A DNA stretch of 37,485 bases from Tannerellaceae bacterium (GCA_021203545.1 JAJQAZ010000112.1:1-37485); one strand, 5' to 3'. Shown: positions 9,227 through 19,254, counted from the stretch's first letter. Translations and numbers: made by a program. The notes: generated by a model not told the origin, from the sequence alone.

Positions 9227-10624
9227 ATGAAAAAAGTCTTATTTCTAAAAATTACTTTTCTGCTGGCAGTTTCTTTGTTGGTAGGGTGTGCCACACAATC
9301 TTCGAAGGAAGGAATAAATAATGAGTCGCGAACATTGGTACATAATCCGGTATTGCCGGGTTATTTTGCCGATCCCTCGGTTGTAGAGCTGGATGGTGTA
9401 TATTATATGTATGTAACATCGGATCCGTGGGGTACTAATTTCCTGGCGTGCTGGACGTCGGACGATTTTGTGAACTGGGAGTTTCATGCGCTTAACTGGC
9501 CTACAAAGGAGGCTTGCACAACTCCTTTTTCCAGCGACAGCCAGGTATGGGCACCTTCTGTAATAAAAAGAGGAAACGAATATTATATGTATGTATCGGT
9601 TGGTTCCGAAATATGGTGCGGTAAATCCTCCCACCCGTTAGGCCCCTGGGAAAATATGCTGGATGACGATGTGATGATACCATACGATACAACTAAATAT
9701 TATCATGTAATTGACGCGGAAGTATTTGTTGATGACGATGATAAGTATTATTTGTATTGGGGTTCGGGCTGGAATTGGATAAACGGGCATTGCTATGTAG
9801 CGGAATTGGCTGATGATATGTGTTCGTTTAAAGACGAGCCGGTAGAGGTAACTCCGGCTAACTATTTTGAAGCTCCTTTGATGGTTAAAAAGGATGGTGT
9901 TTATTATCTGACCTATTCGGATGGGATAACTATGGATGATACTTATAAAGTACGTTATGCTGTAGGCGATAATCCTTATGGACCATTTACCGAAGCAGAA
10001 AATAGTCCTGTTCTGGCAGCACGCCCGGAGAAACAGGTATATGGTCCCGGTCACCATACTGTGGTTGAATTGGGAGGGGAACTGTATATCTTGTATCATA
10101 AACACCGCTTACCCTATGTAGAGGGGACTGCCTATCGTCAGACCTGTATGGATTTAATGGTGGTTAATACTGAAAAGAAAATAATTGAGACTATTGAGCC
10201 TACTGATTCGTTGTATATCAATCTTCCGGCAAAAGAAGTTAAGCAACCAATTACATTGAAAGAAATTATTGCCGGTTCGGAAACAATTAGTAGATATGAA
10301 GGCGTAAAGTATACACAAGAGGATAATTACCAAACCATTTGGCGTCCGATGCCGGATGATGTTACCCCTTGGATACAAATGACTTTACCGGAAGGGAAAA
10401 ATGCGAAATCACTTGCTATACGCTTTGAATATCCCTGGAAAGAATATCCCTTTGATTGCGAAGTGTCTGCAGACGGTGAAGCATGGACAGTGATTTATCA
10501 GAATAAAGGAGAAGAAATGGCCGGATCACCGTTAACTATTTCTATACCTAACAATCCCCGTTATATCCGTCTGGCATTCAAAACTCCTGATGTGGCAATC
10601 TGGCGTATCGCGGTTTACGAATAA
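9227..10624 (+). CDS. GH43-family glycoside hydrolase lipoprotein
   Basis: A 465-residue lipoprotein with signal peptide and lipobox LVGC (Cys21), so probably anchored on the cell surface or in the periplasm. The five-bladed beta-propeller of GH43 is visible: catalytic base Asp49 in FADPS, pKa-modulating Asp163 in VIDAEVF, and acid Glu215 in YFEAPLM, followed by GPGHHTVVE. GH43 enzymes usually release arabinose, xylose or galactose; the substrate here cannot be told. The C-terminal ~110 residues form a beta-sandwich-like module (CEVSADGEAWTVIY, PRYIRLAF) resembling a discoidin/F5-8C carbohydrate-binding domain. The longer in-frame start at 9056 is rejected because it precedes the promoter and destroys the lipoprotein signal. 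It is divergent from the beta-mannosidase gene and convergent with the sulfatase. Confidence 0.88.
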   Translation: MKKVLFLKITFLLAVSLLVGCATQSSKEGINNESRTLVHNPVLPGYFADPSVVELDGVYYMYVTSDPWGTNFLACWTSDDFVNWEFHALNWPTKEACTTPFSSDSQVWAPSVIKRGNEYYMYVSVGSEIWCGKSSHPLGPWENMLDDDVMIPYDTTKYYHVIDAEVFVDDDDKYYLYWGSGWNWINGHCYVAELADDMCSFKDEPVEVTPANYFEAPLMVKKDGVYYLTYSDGITMDDTYKVRYAVGDNPYGPFTEAENSPVLAARPEKQVYGPGHHTVVELGGELYILYHKHRLPYVEGTAYRQTCMDLMVVNTEKKIIETIEPTDSLYINLPAKEVKQPITLKEIIAGSETISRYEGVKYTQEDNYQTIWRPMPDDVTPWIQMTLPEGKNAKSLAIRFEYPWKEYPFDCEVSADGEAWTVIYQNKGEEMAGSPLTISIPNNPRYIRLAFKTPDVAIWRIAVYE

Positions 10625-10654
10625 ATAAAAAGTAAATATATAGAGAATATATGC

Positions 10655-10698
10655 ATCCCCCATATTTCCCATTTCTATGGGAATATGAGGGATTTTTT
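10655..10698 (+). terminator. Rho-independent terminator after the GH43 gene
   Basis: A long hairpin with arms starting ATCCCCCATATTTCCCAT and ending ATGGGAATATGAGGGAT (10655-10693), tetra-base loop, followed by a T6 run. It sits 31 bp past the GH43 stop and just before the end of the convergent sulfatase gene. Confidence 0.85.
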
Positions 10699-10704
10699 GT
10701 TTGG

Positions 10705-12096
10705 TTATTTTTTTATCCGGTTATCCTTGTATTGTTTTATGAAATGGTCACATTGATTCCGTAGATCGGACAGAACTTTCTGATAGCCCGGATCTGTTGC
10801 CAGATTTTTTATTTCGAGCGGGTCGTTTTTCAGATTATATAGCTCTTCCGGAGCATCAATAAAACGGTATCTGAAATACTTCCACTCGTTGGTGCGGACT
10901 CCTTCACTGGAGGGAATAGCCGGGAGATCCCAGAGATGCTCGAACAGAATAGCATTTCGCCGGGGTGTTTCCTGTTCTGGTTGGTAGTAGTTGCAAAGGC
11001 TGATTCCCTGATAAATAGCCGGTATTTTAACCGATGCTATATCCAGAAGGGTAGGAGCGATGTCGATATTCAGTACCGCTTCTTCTACGTCCCGGTGTAT
11101 TCTGTACCGGGGATCGTAGATAATTAAAGGTACCCGTAGTGAATTTTCATACATCAACCATTTTCCTGCCAGCTGCCGTTCACCCAGGAAATAACCATTA
11201 TCTCCCATAAAAATGATGATTGTATTCTCTGCTATTCCTTTTTCTTCCAGCACTCTCCGGATATTTCCAATCTCGTGATCTACTTCGCTGATCATCCGGT
11301 AATATCCTTTCAGACTGTATTGGTATTTTTCCGGTGTATCGTACCGCCATGTCCAACGAACCCGGTTGAATCCGTCACGAACCTCCTGTGGCAGAGCCTG
11401 GAAATAATGATCCTCAGCCAATAATGGTGCCGGAATTGTAATATCCCGGTATAGCTTACCGGCCTCTTCGCCCCAGAAATATTGTTCGGGTGCAGGGTCG
11501 TGGGCGTGTGGCGCACTGAAGCTAAGGGATAAACAGAACGGAGTGTCTGTAGGGATACCGGATATATATTGTTGTGCCAGATAACCGGTATAGGGGGTCA
11601 GATGAACGGTATCTTTACCTATTGTTTTAAAATAATACCCTTTATCGTTATCCCGGTCGTATATTTCAGCCGTATCAAAAATAGATTCTGCCTGCGGATA
11701 CTCTACTCCAAACTTTCCGAAAAAAGCAGTCTGGTATCCTTGTTGCCGTAACAATACAGGATAAGAGATTTCCATGTATTCGTCCGGCAGATTCCCTGTT
11801 CCAAACGTATAGCCATGTGTCCGTTCATATAATCCGGTCAGAATGGATGCCCGGCTGGCAGCACTGATAGGAGTGGTAACGAAAGCATTCCGGAAATAGA
11901 TACCGTCTGTTGCCAAACGGTCCATTTCCGGTGTATGAATATCTTTGTTACCGGCATATCCTAAAGCATCCCAGCGCTGATCATCTGTCAATATGAAAAT
12001 AATATTCGGTTTGTCTCTCTTTTCGGTTTTATCCGAAGCTTTTGCCGGTATGACTCCGAGGAGTATACAGGCACTAACGTATAGTTTCCGGTACAT
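10705..12096 (-). CDS. S1-family sulfatase (Ser-type, exported)
   Basis: A 463-residue sulfatase with a signal peptide ([20 protein letters not shown]), acting in the periplasm to remove sulfate esters from a glycan. Metal-ligand Asp38-Asp39 sit in [10 protein letters not shown]. The modification motif is S78-A-A-S-R82 followed by ILTG, so the formylglycine is made from serine and needs an anaerobic sulfatase-maturating enzyme (anSME), which is not in the window. Further conserved parts are FFGKFG and the [11 protein letters not shown] metal site. It is the last gene of the SusC/SusD operon, 25 bp downstream of susD, which points to a sulfated substrate such as a host mucin or glycosaminoglycan (inference). 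Full length, no lesion. Confidence 0.92.
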   Translation of the reverse strand: MYRKLYVSACILLGVIPAKASDKTEKRDKPNIIFILTDDQRWDALGYAGNKDIHTPEMDRLATDGIYFRNAFVTTPISAASRASILTGLYERTHGYTFGTGNLPDEYMEISYPVLLRQQGYQTAFFGKFGVEYPQAESIFDTAEIYDRDNDKGYYFKTIGKDTVHLTPYTGYLAQQYISGIPTDTPFCLSLSFSAPHAHDPAPEQYFWGEEAGKLYRDITIPAPLLAEDHYFQALPQEVRDGFNRVRWTWRYDTPEKYQYSLKGYYRMISEVDHEIGNIRRVLEEKGIAENTIIIFMGDNGYFLGERQLAGKWLMYENSLRVPLIIYDPRYRIHRDVEEAVLNIDIAPTLLDIASVKIPAIYQGISLCNYYQPEQETPRRNAILFEHLWDLPAIPSSEGVRTNEWKYFRYRFIDAPEELYNLKNDPLEIKNLATDPGYQKVLSDLRNQCDHFIKQYKDNRIKK

Positions 12097-12121
12097 ATTT
12101 TATATTTACAGGTTTGTTATT

Positions 12122-13597
12122 TTAATATCCGGGATTCTGTTCCAGCCCGTTTATTTGTATTTGTTCGGCTGGTATGGGAAGTAGTAATTTATAAGATTCC
12201 ATTTCGAAGGCATTCGCCGGAATGAAAGTTTTTCTTGCTTTTTCTCTTATTCCATGTGCTTTCATAACTTCTAAAGCACGTCCGGTACGTTTCAGATCAT
12301 ACCAGCGATGATTTTCAAAACAAAACTCTACCTGACGCTCTTTCTCGATCAATGTTCTTAACTCCTGCTGTGTATAGGAAGTCCTGGTTTCCAGTCCGGC
12401 CCGTGTACGAACCTGTCTGACAAAAGGTATCGCATCAGCGGTTTGGTTCATTTCGTTCAACACTTCTGCATACGATAAGAGAACATCCGAATAACGGATA
12501 ATAGGGAAATTGTCTCCGCAACGGTCGTCGGGTGCAGAAATGGGTGGTTTATATTTTGCACAGTAAGGAATATCGTACACTGTATTGTCCCAATCCGGAC
12601 CGTACCAGTATCCGATAGAAACCTCTTTTCTTTTATCGCCCGGCTCGAATGCATCCAGCAGGTCCTGTGTAGGACGTACTAATCCTGCCCAGTTGATATT
12701 TATATTCGGACGTTGGGTTACGTCGCCTTTTGACGTATTGGGGGCATGAAGAAAAATAAACCGTTGCGATAGGCCTGATGTGCTTTCCGAGTATTGAGCC
12801 GAGAAAATAGTCTCTTTAAAATCTTTTTGTGCCGGATTAAATAAATCGGCATACTCCGGAAGTAAGATGTATTTTTCTGCCTGGATGATGGACCGGTATA
12901 GTTTCCCGGCTTCTTCATAATTCTGTAGGGTCAGATATACTTTTGCCAGTAATGTTTTTGCCGCTGTTTCATTTGCACGTCCGTCTTCTTCGTAATCCTG
13001 TGCTTGTTCCAACTGTGCTATGGCCTCCTGTAAATCTGAAATAACCTGCTGGTAAATAGCTTCTTCCGTACTACGCTTTACATTTACAGCATCCTGCCCG
13101 GCAAGGGGAGTAGTAACTAAGGGAACACCACCATACTTCCGTACCAGATTAAAATAATACATGCCTCTCAGGAAAAGGGCTTCTCCCATACAACGGGCCC
13201 TGAGTGCTTCGGACGACCATTGAATGGTAGCCCGTTCCAGTTCCTGCAATAATTTACTGCAACGGTATACCCCGGTATAGCAGGTACTCCAGAAATTGTT
13301 AACCGTTTCATTGTTGGCAGAGACAAGAAAATTATCAATTACTCCCCGGGTAGCTTCTCCGGATGTTGCACAATATTGAATCCCCAGGTTGTCGGATGCC
13401 AGTTCGGTAATCACCCAATGATTGTTTTTCTCCATATTTCTTAATGAAATATAGCAGCCGTTCGCTAATAATATATATTCTTCTTCCGATTGGTAAAAGT
13501 TTCCTTCGTTCAGTGTAGTATTAGGATATAACGTTAGAAAACTATCCGTACAGGAGGATAAAATTAAAATGAAAGTTATATATATATACTGTTTCAT
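12122..13597 (-). CDS. SusD/RagB-family glycan-binding lipoprotein
   Basis: A 491-residue outer-surface lipoprotein with lipobox LSSC early in the protein (MKQYIYITFILILSSC). It shows the typical SusD N-terminal pattern after the lipobox (FLTLYPNTTLNEGNFYQSE), TPR-like helices in the first half (FLRGMYYFNLVRKYGGVPL) and the C-terminal signature RQVEFCFENHRWYDLKR with the terminal NPGY. SusD proteins cap the SusC channel and bind the glycan at the cell surface. The gene follows susC by 24 bp and precedes the sulfatase by 25 bp, forming one operon. Confidence 0.95.
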   Translation of the reverse strand: MKQYIYITFILILSSCTDSFLTLYPNTTLNEGNFYQSEEEYILLANGCYISLRNMEKNNHWVITELASDNLGIQYCATSGEATRGVIDNFLVSANNETVNNFWSTCYTGVYRCSKLLQELERATIQWSSEALRARCMGEALFLRGMYYFNLVRKYGGVPLVTTPLAGQDAVNVKRSTEEAIYQQVISDLQEAIAQLEQAQDYEEDGRANETAAKTLLAKVYLTLQNYEEAGKLYRSIIQAEKYILLPEYADLFNPAQKDFKETIFSAQYSESTSGLSQRFIFLHAPNTSKGDVTQRPNININWAGLVRPTQDLLDAFEPGDKRKEVSIGYWYGPDWDNTVYDIPYCAKYKPPISAPDDRCGDNFPIIRYSDVLLSYAEVLNEMNQTADAIPFVRQVRTRAGLETRTSYTQQELRTLIEKERQVEFCFENHRWYDLKRTGRALEVMKAHGIREKARKTFIPANAFEMESYKLLLPIPAEQIQINGLEQNPGY

Positions 13598-13621
13598 ATC
13601 AATTATAATTTTGTCAGTAAA

Positions 13622-16600
13622 TTAAAATCCGATTTGTAGACTAAAGGTAACTGTCCGGGCCAACGGATAAGAAGTCATGTCCAGTCCCGGAGCAAGCGTA
13701 TTGTCTATGCCGTTTTGTTTGGACTCCGGATTGGCTCCCGAATATCCGGTAAAAGTGGCTACATTCTGAATACTACAGGAGGCTCTTACCTGTGAAATGA
13801 ATTTTGTTTTCCTTACTAACTGTTGCGGAATTGTATAGCCAAAGGTTATATTTGCAATCCGCAGATAGGTAGCATCTTCAATCCATAAACTATTTAACCT
13901 GTGTCCTAAACTGGGTGTTTGGGCAACAACACCGGCATGGATTCCGTCGCCCGGGTTTTCCGGGCTACGCCAACGGTTAGCCCATTCGGCTCCTACGTTG
14001 AAAAAGCCCTGCAGGTTGTCTGTACTCATACGAAGCCCATTCACAACTTTCCCTCCGTACTGCCCGTTGGCAATAATACTTAAATCAAAGTTTTTATAGT
14101 AGAAGCTGTTCCGGATACCAAAAATAAAATCGGGGTGCGGATTACCGATAGCTGTATAGTCCAGTATTTCTGTAATAGTACCGTCTCCGTCCAGATCAAG
14201 ATATTTAACTGCCCCTTCGTATGCTGTAGGATATTTAGCCACATCCGGGTTGGCCAGGTCTTCCGCAGTGTATATCCCGTCTGATACGAATCTGAAAAAT
14301 TGTCCGATAGGTTTTCCTACCTCGGTAATATGTGAGGATCGTCCGTCTACATTACCGCTTAGAATGCGGTCGTTATTGGCATTGGTAGAAAGTACCTTAT
14401 TTCTGTTAAATGAAATGCTCACACCTGCTTCCCAAACGAAAGTGCTTCTTACCGGCGAACCGCTCAGGTCTATTTCCAGTCCGCGGTTTCTTACACTACC
14501 TTTATTTGCGATCTGCGAGCTGAATCCGGTAATAGTAGGAATCACATCATTGATTAACATGTTGTTACTTTTTCTGTTGTAGAGGTCTACAATCAAAGCC
14601 AGTCTGTTCTGAAATAAACTCAGGTCGATATCCAGGTCAATCTGTCCGGACTCTTCCCAACCTAAATAGGGATTTGATAATCCTACATAGGGAGCACTTA
14701 CCTCTGTATTGTTAAAAACATAGGAGCCTGATATAATAGTGGGCAGATGCTGGTAATTACCAATGTTGTTGTTTCCGCTTTTCCCATAGCTTACCCGTAG
14801 TTTCAGGTTAGAGATATATTTATTTTCTTTCAGGAAATTTTCTTCGGAGATGCGCCAGCCTCCTGCAAAAGAAGGGAAAAAAGCGAAACGGTTATTGACA
14901 CCAAACCGGGAAGAACCGTCAGAGCGAAATGTAGCGGTAAAAAGATATTTATCCCGGAAAGAGTAATTCAGGCGGCCGATATAGGATATCATACTCCATT
15001 TACCTACAGATTCGTCCCACGAACTAATCTCCTGTGCTGCATTAATTGTTTCGATCAGGTCATTTGGATAAGGACCGGCATCGATAGACATTCCTTTTCC
15101 GGTATGTCTTTGGCGTGAATATCCTACCAACGCATTAATTGAATGGGATTTGAAACGTTTCTGATAATTCAGTGTGGTTTCCCACAACCAGTTAAAACTG
15201 TGTTCCTGGTAATTGCTTGATTTACCCAGGCCGGAAGGCGGATTATTTTCTCCTCCTACACTACCCGGAGTGTAACGTGTAGACCGGGAGCCCGCAAAGA
15301 TGGTATTTATGGATGTTTTGACTTTTAAGCCGTCAATAATTTCCCATTCCACGAAAGAAGAGCCCAGGTTCCGTACTTCCTGTTGAGTGCGGATTGTGTT
15401 TTCAAGCATGTATAACGGATTGACGAATCCCCAGGCTGTATGATACCGGTTCTGGGGTGAGGTAAGGTATTCTATCAGATTGCCCTTCTCGTCATAAGGC
15501 GAGAGTACCGGGTTGGCCCACAGTGCGATACCGATTACATCGCTTCGTCCTGAATTGGTGTTGGCAATTTTCTGATTAATATATACAGGCTGTAAAGATG
15601 CATTGATCAGTACTTTGCCGAATTGATTATCTACATTTAATTTGGCACTGTAGCGTTCCAGTCCGGTATGTCTTATTACTCCCTCCTGATTCATGTAACC
15701 AGGACTAAAGAATGTGCGTGTATCTTCCGAACCATGCGATATGCTGACTGTATGTTCCTGCTTCAAGGCAGTTTGTAACAGCATATCATACCAGTCAGTG
15801 CCTTTACCGGTTAAACTTTCCAGGTCACGGTATTCTTCGGGGTAATCTTCAGGTGTGGGTTCCCGGTTTTCCTGCTTACGTACGGCCAGATCAATGCGGT
15901 CCCGTTGCAGTTCGGCAAACTGCCGCTGATTAAGCATTTGAGGTCTTCCTTTTTGAGGAACCTGCTGAAAACCCACATTCATAGAATAGTTTATCTGTGT
16001 TTTTCCGGCTGTACCTTTTTTAGTAGTGACCATAATAACACCATTGGCTCCCCTGGAACCATAAATGGTGGTTGAAGATGCGTCTTTTAATATGGTAATG
16101 GTTTCAATATCATCCGGATTGATAAAGAGCAACGGGTTTGTTTGCTGGTTCATTGTAGATGAGTAAGGCATTCCGTCAATCACGTACAATGGTTCGTTGC
16201 CGGCACCTAATGATCCGCTACCCCGTATCTTAACCGATGTCCCGGCTCCCGGTGCGCCGGATAGCTGTTGTATCTGTACACCTGCCACCTGGCCAATCAT
16301 TTTCTGGTCAAGGGTAGCTGCCTGAACATTGGAAATCATTTGTTGATTGATAGTGGAGACTGATCCGGTCAGGTCTATTTTTTTTAATGTACCGTATCCT
16401 ACCACCACTACGTCTTCCAGAGTCTGTTTATCCTCCTGTAGTACAATAGAGAAATTGGTGCGGCCTTTTACAGGTATTTCCCGGGGCAGATATCCGATAT
16501 AAGATATACGGATAAAGGCTTCGTCTGGAACCTGCAGGGTGAATTGTCCGTCAAAATCACTAATGGTTCCGTTGTGAGTGTCTTTTTCCATAACATTGGC

Positions 16601-16978
16601 TCCGATCACAGCTTCTCCGTGGGCATCTATAATTTTACCAGTAATTGTTTTTTTTGCCTGCTGGTTAATTGCCTGTTGATTACGGGCTATATATACCTGG
16701 CGGTCATCGATTCGATAGGTGTTATCTGTCTCCCTGAATAGTTGGTCCAATATATTTTCAATGTGCTGATTTACCACATCAATAGAGACTTTCCGGTGTA
16801 TGTTTACCGCTTTGTCATTATAAAAGAAAATATATTCACTGTTTTGTTCTATTTCATTAAATACTTCCCGCAGAGTTTTTTCATTCATTTTCAATGTCAG
16901 CAGCATAGATTGTGAATAGCCGGAAGCGGCAGTGGCAAGATTTATTCCTATAATAAGAAATAGGGTACTTAATTTCAT
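13622..16978 (-). CDS. SusC/RagA-family TonB-dependent transporter with STN domain
   Basis: A 1118-residue outer-membrane transporter. Order: signal peptide; secretin/TonB N-terminal (STN) domain about 25-95 (LTLKMNEKTLREVFNEIEQ); carboxypeptidase-regulatory-like beta-sandwich about 112-190 (ITGKIIDAHGEAVIGAN); plug domain containing VVVGYGTLKKIDLTGSV and the SusC motif GSLGAGNEPLYVIDGMPY; then a 22-strand barrel ending with a terminal aromatic strand (TVTFSLQIGF). The STN domain is the part that contacts the periplasmic domain of FecR anti-sigma factors, which fits the fecR and sigma genes just upstream. The glycan is unknown; the operon partner sulfatase suggests a sulfated one. Confidence 0.95.
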   Translation of the reverse strand: MKLSTLFLIIGINLATAASGYSQSMLLTLKMNEKTLREVFNEIEQNSEYIFFYNDKAVNIHRKVSIDVVNQHIENILDQLFRETDNTYRIDDRQVYIARNQQAINQQAKKTITGKIIDAHGEAVIGANVMEKDTHNGTISDFDGQFTLQVPDEAFIRISYIGYLPREIPVKGRTNFSIVLQEDKQTLEDVVVVGYGTLKKIDLTGSVSTINQQMISNVQAATLDQKMIGQVAGVQIQQLSGAPGAGTSVKIRGSGSLGAGNEPLYVIDGMPYSSTMNQQTNPLLFINPDDIETITILKDASSTTIYGSRGANGVIMVTTKKGTAGKTQINYSMNVGFQQVPQKGRPQMLNQRQFAELQRDRIDLAVRKQENREPTPEDYPEEYRDLESLTGKGTDWYDMLLQTALKQEHTVSISHGSEDTRTFFSPGYMNQEGVIRHTGLERYSAKLNVDNQFGKVLINASLQPVYINQKIANTNSGRSDVIGIALWANPVLSPYDEKGNLIEYLTSPQNRYHTAWGFVNPLYMLENTIRTQQEVRNLGSSFVEWEIIDGLKVKTSINTIFAGSRSTRYTPGSVGGENNPPSGLGKSSNYQEHSFNWLWETTLNYQKRFKSHSINALVGYSRQRHTGKGMSIDAGPYPNDLIETINAAQEISSWDESVGKWSMISYIGRLNYSFRDKYLFTATFRSDGSSRFGVNNRFAFFPSFAGGWRISEENFLKENKYISNLKLRVSYGKSGNNNIGNYQHLPTIISGSYVFNNTEVSAPYVGLSNPYLGWEESGQIDLDIDLSLFQNRLALIVDLYNRKSNNMLINDVIPTITGFSSQIANKGSVRNRGLEIDLSGSPVRSTFVWEAGVSISFNRNKVLSTNANNDRILSGNVDGRSSHITEVGKPIGQFFRFVSDGIYTAEDLANPDVAKYPTAYEGAVKYLDLDGDGTITEILDYTAIGNPHPDFIFGIRNSFYYKNFDLSIIANGQYGGKVVNGLRMSTDNLQGFFNVGAEWANRWRSPENPGDGIHAGVVAQTPSLGHRLNSLWIEDATYLRIANITFGYTIPQQLVRKTKFISQVRASCSIQNVATFTGYSGANPESKQNGIDNTLAPGLDMTSYPLARTVTFSLQIGF

Positions 16979-17101
16979 AATCCGGATTCCTTTTTTGAAT
17001 TTAGCAGATGTAATACTAAAGTTTTCTTTTTTTGTTATACATTTGTATTAATATTAAGTTTATAACTGTTTGGATAGTAGTTGTAATTTAATCATTTCAG
17101 G

Positions 17102-17128
17102 CCGGTGGATATCGCAAATATCCACCGG
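17102..17128. promoter_or_regulatory. Perfect 11-bp hairpin between fecR and susC
   Basis: CCGGTGGATAT (17102-17112) and ATATCCACCGG (17118-17128) pair perfectly around a 5-base loop. It lies 42 bp beyond the fecR stop. In the direction of transcription (minus) no U tract follows; the A-rich stretch comes before it. So it could be a weak terminator or RNA-stabilising 3' end of the sigma-fecR transcript, or an element in the susC leader. Confidence 0.55.
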
Positions 17129-17169
17129 TTTTCTTTTTTACATCAGGTCATTTTACATAGGCATATTTT

Positions 17170-18428
17170 TTATGGTTTAAGACTTAAATAGTGTATTCCA
17201 TTTTCTTTCCGGTATTCGATTGGTGCCGTATAGGTTAAACCCTTCAGCACTCTTTCCGCATTTTCTTTCAGGTCGAATTTGCCGGAGTAGGTCATTTGTG
17301 CAACCTCTTCTTCATATTGAATAGCAATACCATAATAGTTATTCAGATAATTAAAAAGAGATTTCAGAGGGTCGTTTTCACAGATATAATAACCTTCTTT
17401 CCAGGAAATATATCTCTTTACATCAACTTGTTGTATCGTTGTTTCATTCTTTTCCAGACGGAACAACTGATCGGGTAGCAGTATGATTTGATCACTATTT
17501 TCTGTTTTAGGTTTTACTGCTACCGAGCCGGATACTAAAACTACTATTTGTGCGGGTTGTTCTTTATAGGCTGTAATATTAAAAGAGGTACCTAATACCT
17601 GTATGTCCAGTTTTTCTGTTTTTACTATAAACGGACGTTTGGTATCGGGTGTTACTTCTATATAGGCTTCTCCTTCAAGGTAAATTTCTCTTTTTTCCGG
17701 TTTAAAGACCGGCGGATATACCACACGTGAAGATGCGTTCATCCATAGCCGCGTTCCGTCTGAAAAGGTAAGAGATGAAAACCGGCCTTTAGGGGTAACT
17801 ACCTGGTTATAGCTATCATTCGGGTTGGGTAGTTGAGATAATTTTTCTATTATTGTTGAGTTGATAGTGGCTTCTCCGTTTTCATTGTGTGCTATTCCCG
17901 TATGATTTTCTTTGATCAGAATGCGGCTATTATCAGCAAAAATGAATTGAATATCCTGTTCCATACTGTCCGGGGCTGGAATAGTTTTGATATTTATTTC
18001 TGTTTCTGCCGAAACTGTTTTACTCTCTTTATTCACGGCAGGAGTAAAAAGTATGAATATAAATCCTGCGATATAGGCTACGGACGACAGGAATAGTAGA
18101 AAATATTTTCTGTTGTTGTTTTCTTTTTTTTCACTGTTTTGCATGTGGATGGTTGTCCACATATCCGCCATTTCATCTTTTGTGAGTGACTGGTTGGTTT
18201 TGCCCAGATTCCGGATATAGTGACAGGCCAGTTCATAATCGTCGGGATCGACAAGTTTTTTTCCTGCATTTCATGCCAGTAGCTTTCACTTTCTTTTGCC
18301 GGATGAAGGACAGAATGGATAAAATATTCATTTTCCAGTAAGTCTGCTAATGTATAGGGTATATTTTCTTTCATGTTGTTTAGCTGTTCTTTATCTATTA
18401 GACAATCTGTTTTTTTGTTTGTACTCAT
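17170..18428 (-). pseudogene. FecR-family anti-sigma factor, frameshifted in its cytoplasmic domain
   Basis: An inner-membrane anti-sigma factor that would hold the adjacent ECF sigma and receive the SusC STN signal. The start at 18428 overlaps the sigma stop by ATGA. The N-terminal part reads LLENEYFIHSVLHPAKESESYWHEMQEK, a typical FecR anti-sigma helix region. The frame is then lost at a seven-T run (plus 18256-18262). One extra base gives EKKLVDPDDYELACHYIRNLG and continues into the second frame: transmembrane segment YFLLFLSSVAYIAGFIFILF, FecR periplasmic domain (FSDGTRLWMNASSRVVYP, GEAYIEVTPDTKRPFIV) and the C-terminal DUF4974-like domain (GKFDLKENAERVLKGL). All domains are present once joined, so a sequence error is as likely as real inactivation. 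Confidence 0.88.
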
Positions 18429-18985
18429 TTCCGGTTATTTATTTTGTCCCGTATTTTAAGTATGGTACGGTGGAGTAAATTCCGTACGGATTGGTAATTC
18501 ATTTGCATGAGTTTACAGATCTCTTCATAGGATAATTCTTCGACATACCGGTAATAAAGAACTTCCCGCTGGCGGGGTGTAACTGTTTGCATGATTGCTG
18601 CAATCTCCTTTTTTTGGATAGCTAACTTTTCTGTTTCAATAATTTGGTGTTCGGCTGGGTATTCCAGTTCAAAAACCGGTTCTATAGTATCTATATGGAA
18701 ATGTTCTACCTCTTTTTTGAATAGATTGAAAAGTGTATTTTTCATAGCTGTATACAGGTAGACTTTTACATTTTTTACCGGTTTAAGTTTATGACGGCCG
18801 GCATAGATTTTAATAAATACATCCTGTGTGCAATCTTTTACCTGTTCGCGATTACTTGTAAAGTGCATACCAAAAACAAAAAGTTTGTTCACATATAGAT
18901 TATATAATTCGGCATATGCTGCATCATCACCTTTCAGAAAGGAGTTCCATAATATTTTATGTTGTTCATTTTGTTGATTTTCCAT
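18425..18985 (-). CDS. FecI-like ECF RNA polymerase sigma factor
   Basis: A 186-residue ECF sigma factor. Region 2 spans about 15-80 (LYNLYVNKLFVFGMHF, then DCTQDVFIKIYAGRHKL) and region 4 about 120-178 (TPRQREVLYYRYVEELSYEEI and a recognition helix in YQSVRNLLHRTILKIR). It is the first gene of a sigma-fecR pair (4-bp overlap) placed upstream of susC-susD-sulfatase, the standard arrangement for trans-envelope control of Bacteroidales glycan loci. It would direct RNA polymerase to the susC promoter when FecR releases it. Intact. Confidence 0.95.
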   Translation of the reverse strand: MENQQNEQHKILWNSFLKGDDAAYAELYNLYVNKLFVFGMHFTSNREQVKDCTQDVFIKIYAGRHKLKPVKNVKVYLYTAMKNTLFNLFKKEVEHFHIDTIEPVFELEYPAEHQIIETEKLAIQKKEIAAIMQTVTPRQREVLYYRYVEELSYEEICKLMQMNYQSVRNLLHRTILKIRDKINNRK

Positions 18986-19172
18986 TGTAAGAATTAAGAG
19001 TTAGTTGCTAACAAAAAATAAACCAGGTCTAATTATCAGACAATATACAAAACAGTTTGTACTCAATTGATAGGAAAATAATGATAAAAACTTCTCATAA
19101 TTTCATTTTATGAGCCTTTGTACAATCCTGTTTTCAAATATTTATGGACAGATGCAGTAAGTTTTTAAGATT

Positions 19173-19228
19173 GGGCAGTAAGTTAACAAAATTAAATTTA
19201 TTGGTGGTGGTATCCGTACTTACTGCCC
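19173..19228. promoter_or_regulatory. Inverted repeat around a possible sigma-gene promoter
   Basis: Arms GGGCAGTAAGT (19173-19183) and ACTTACTGCCC (19218-19228) are perfectly complementary, 34 bases apart. A further direct copy of GCAGTAAGT lies near 19154. Within the spacer the minus strand reads TAATTTTG (19187-19194), a match to the -7 consensus pointing at the sigma gene about 200 bp away. It also sits 27 bp past the mfd stop, so a role in ending mfd transcription is possible. Operator versus terminator cannot be decided. Confidence 0.4.
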
Positions 19229-19254
19229 GTTTAACTAAAAGTTATAGGAGCTGA

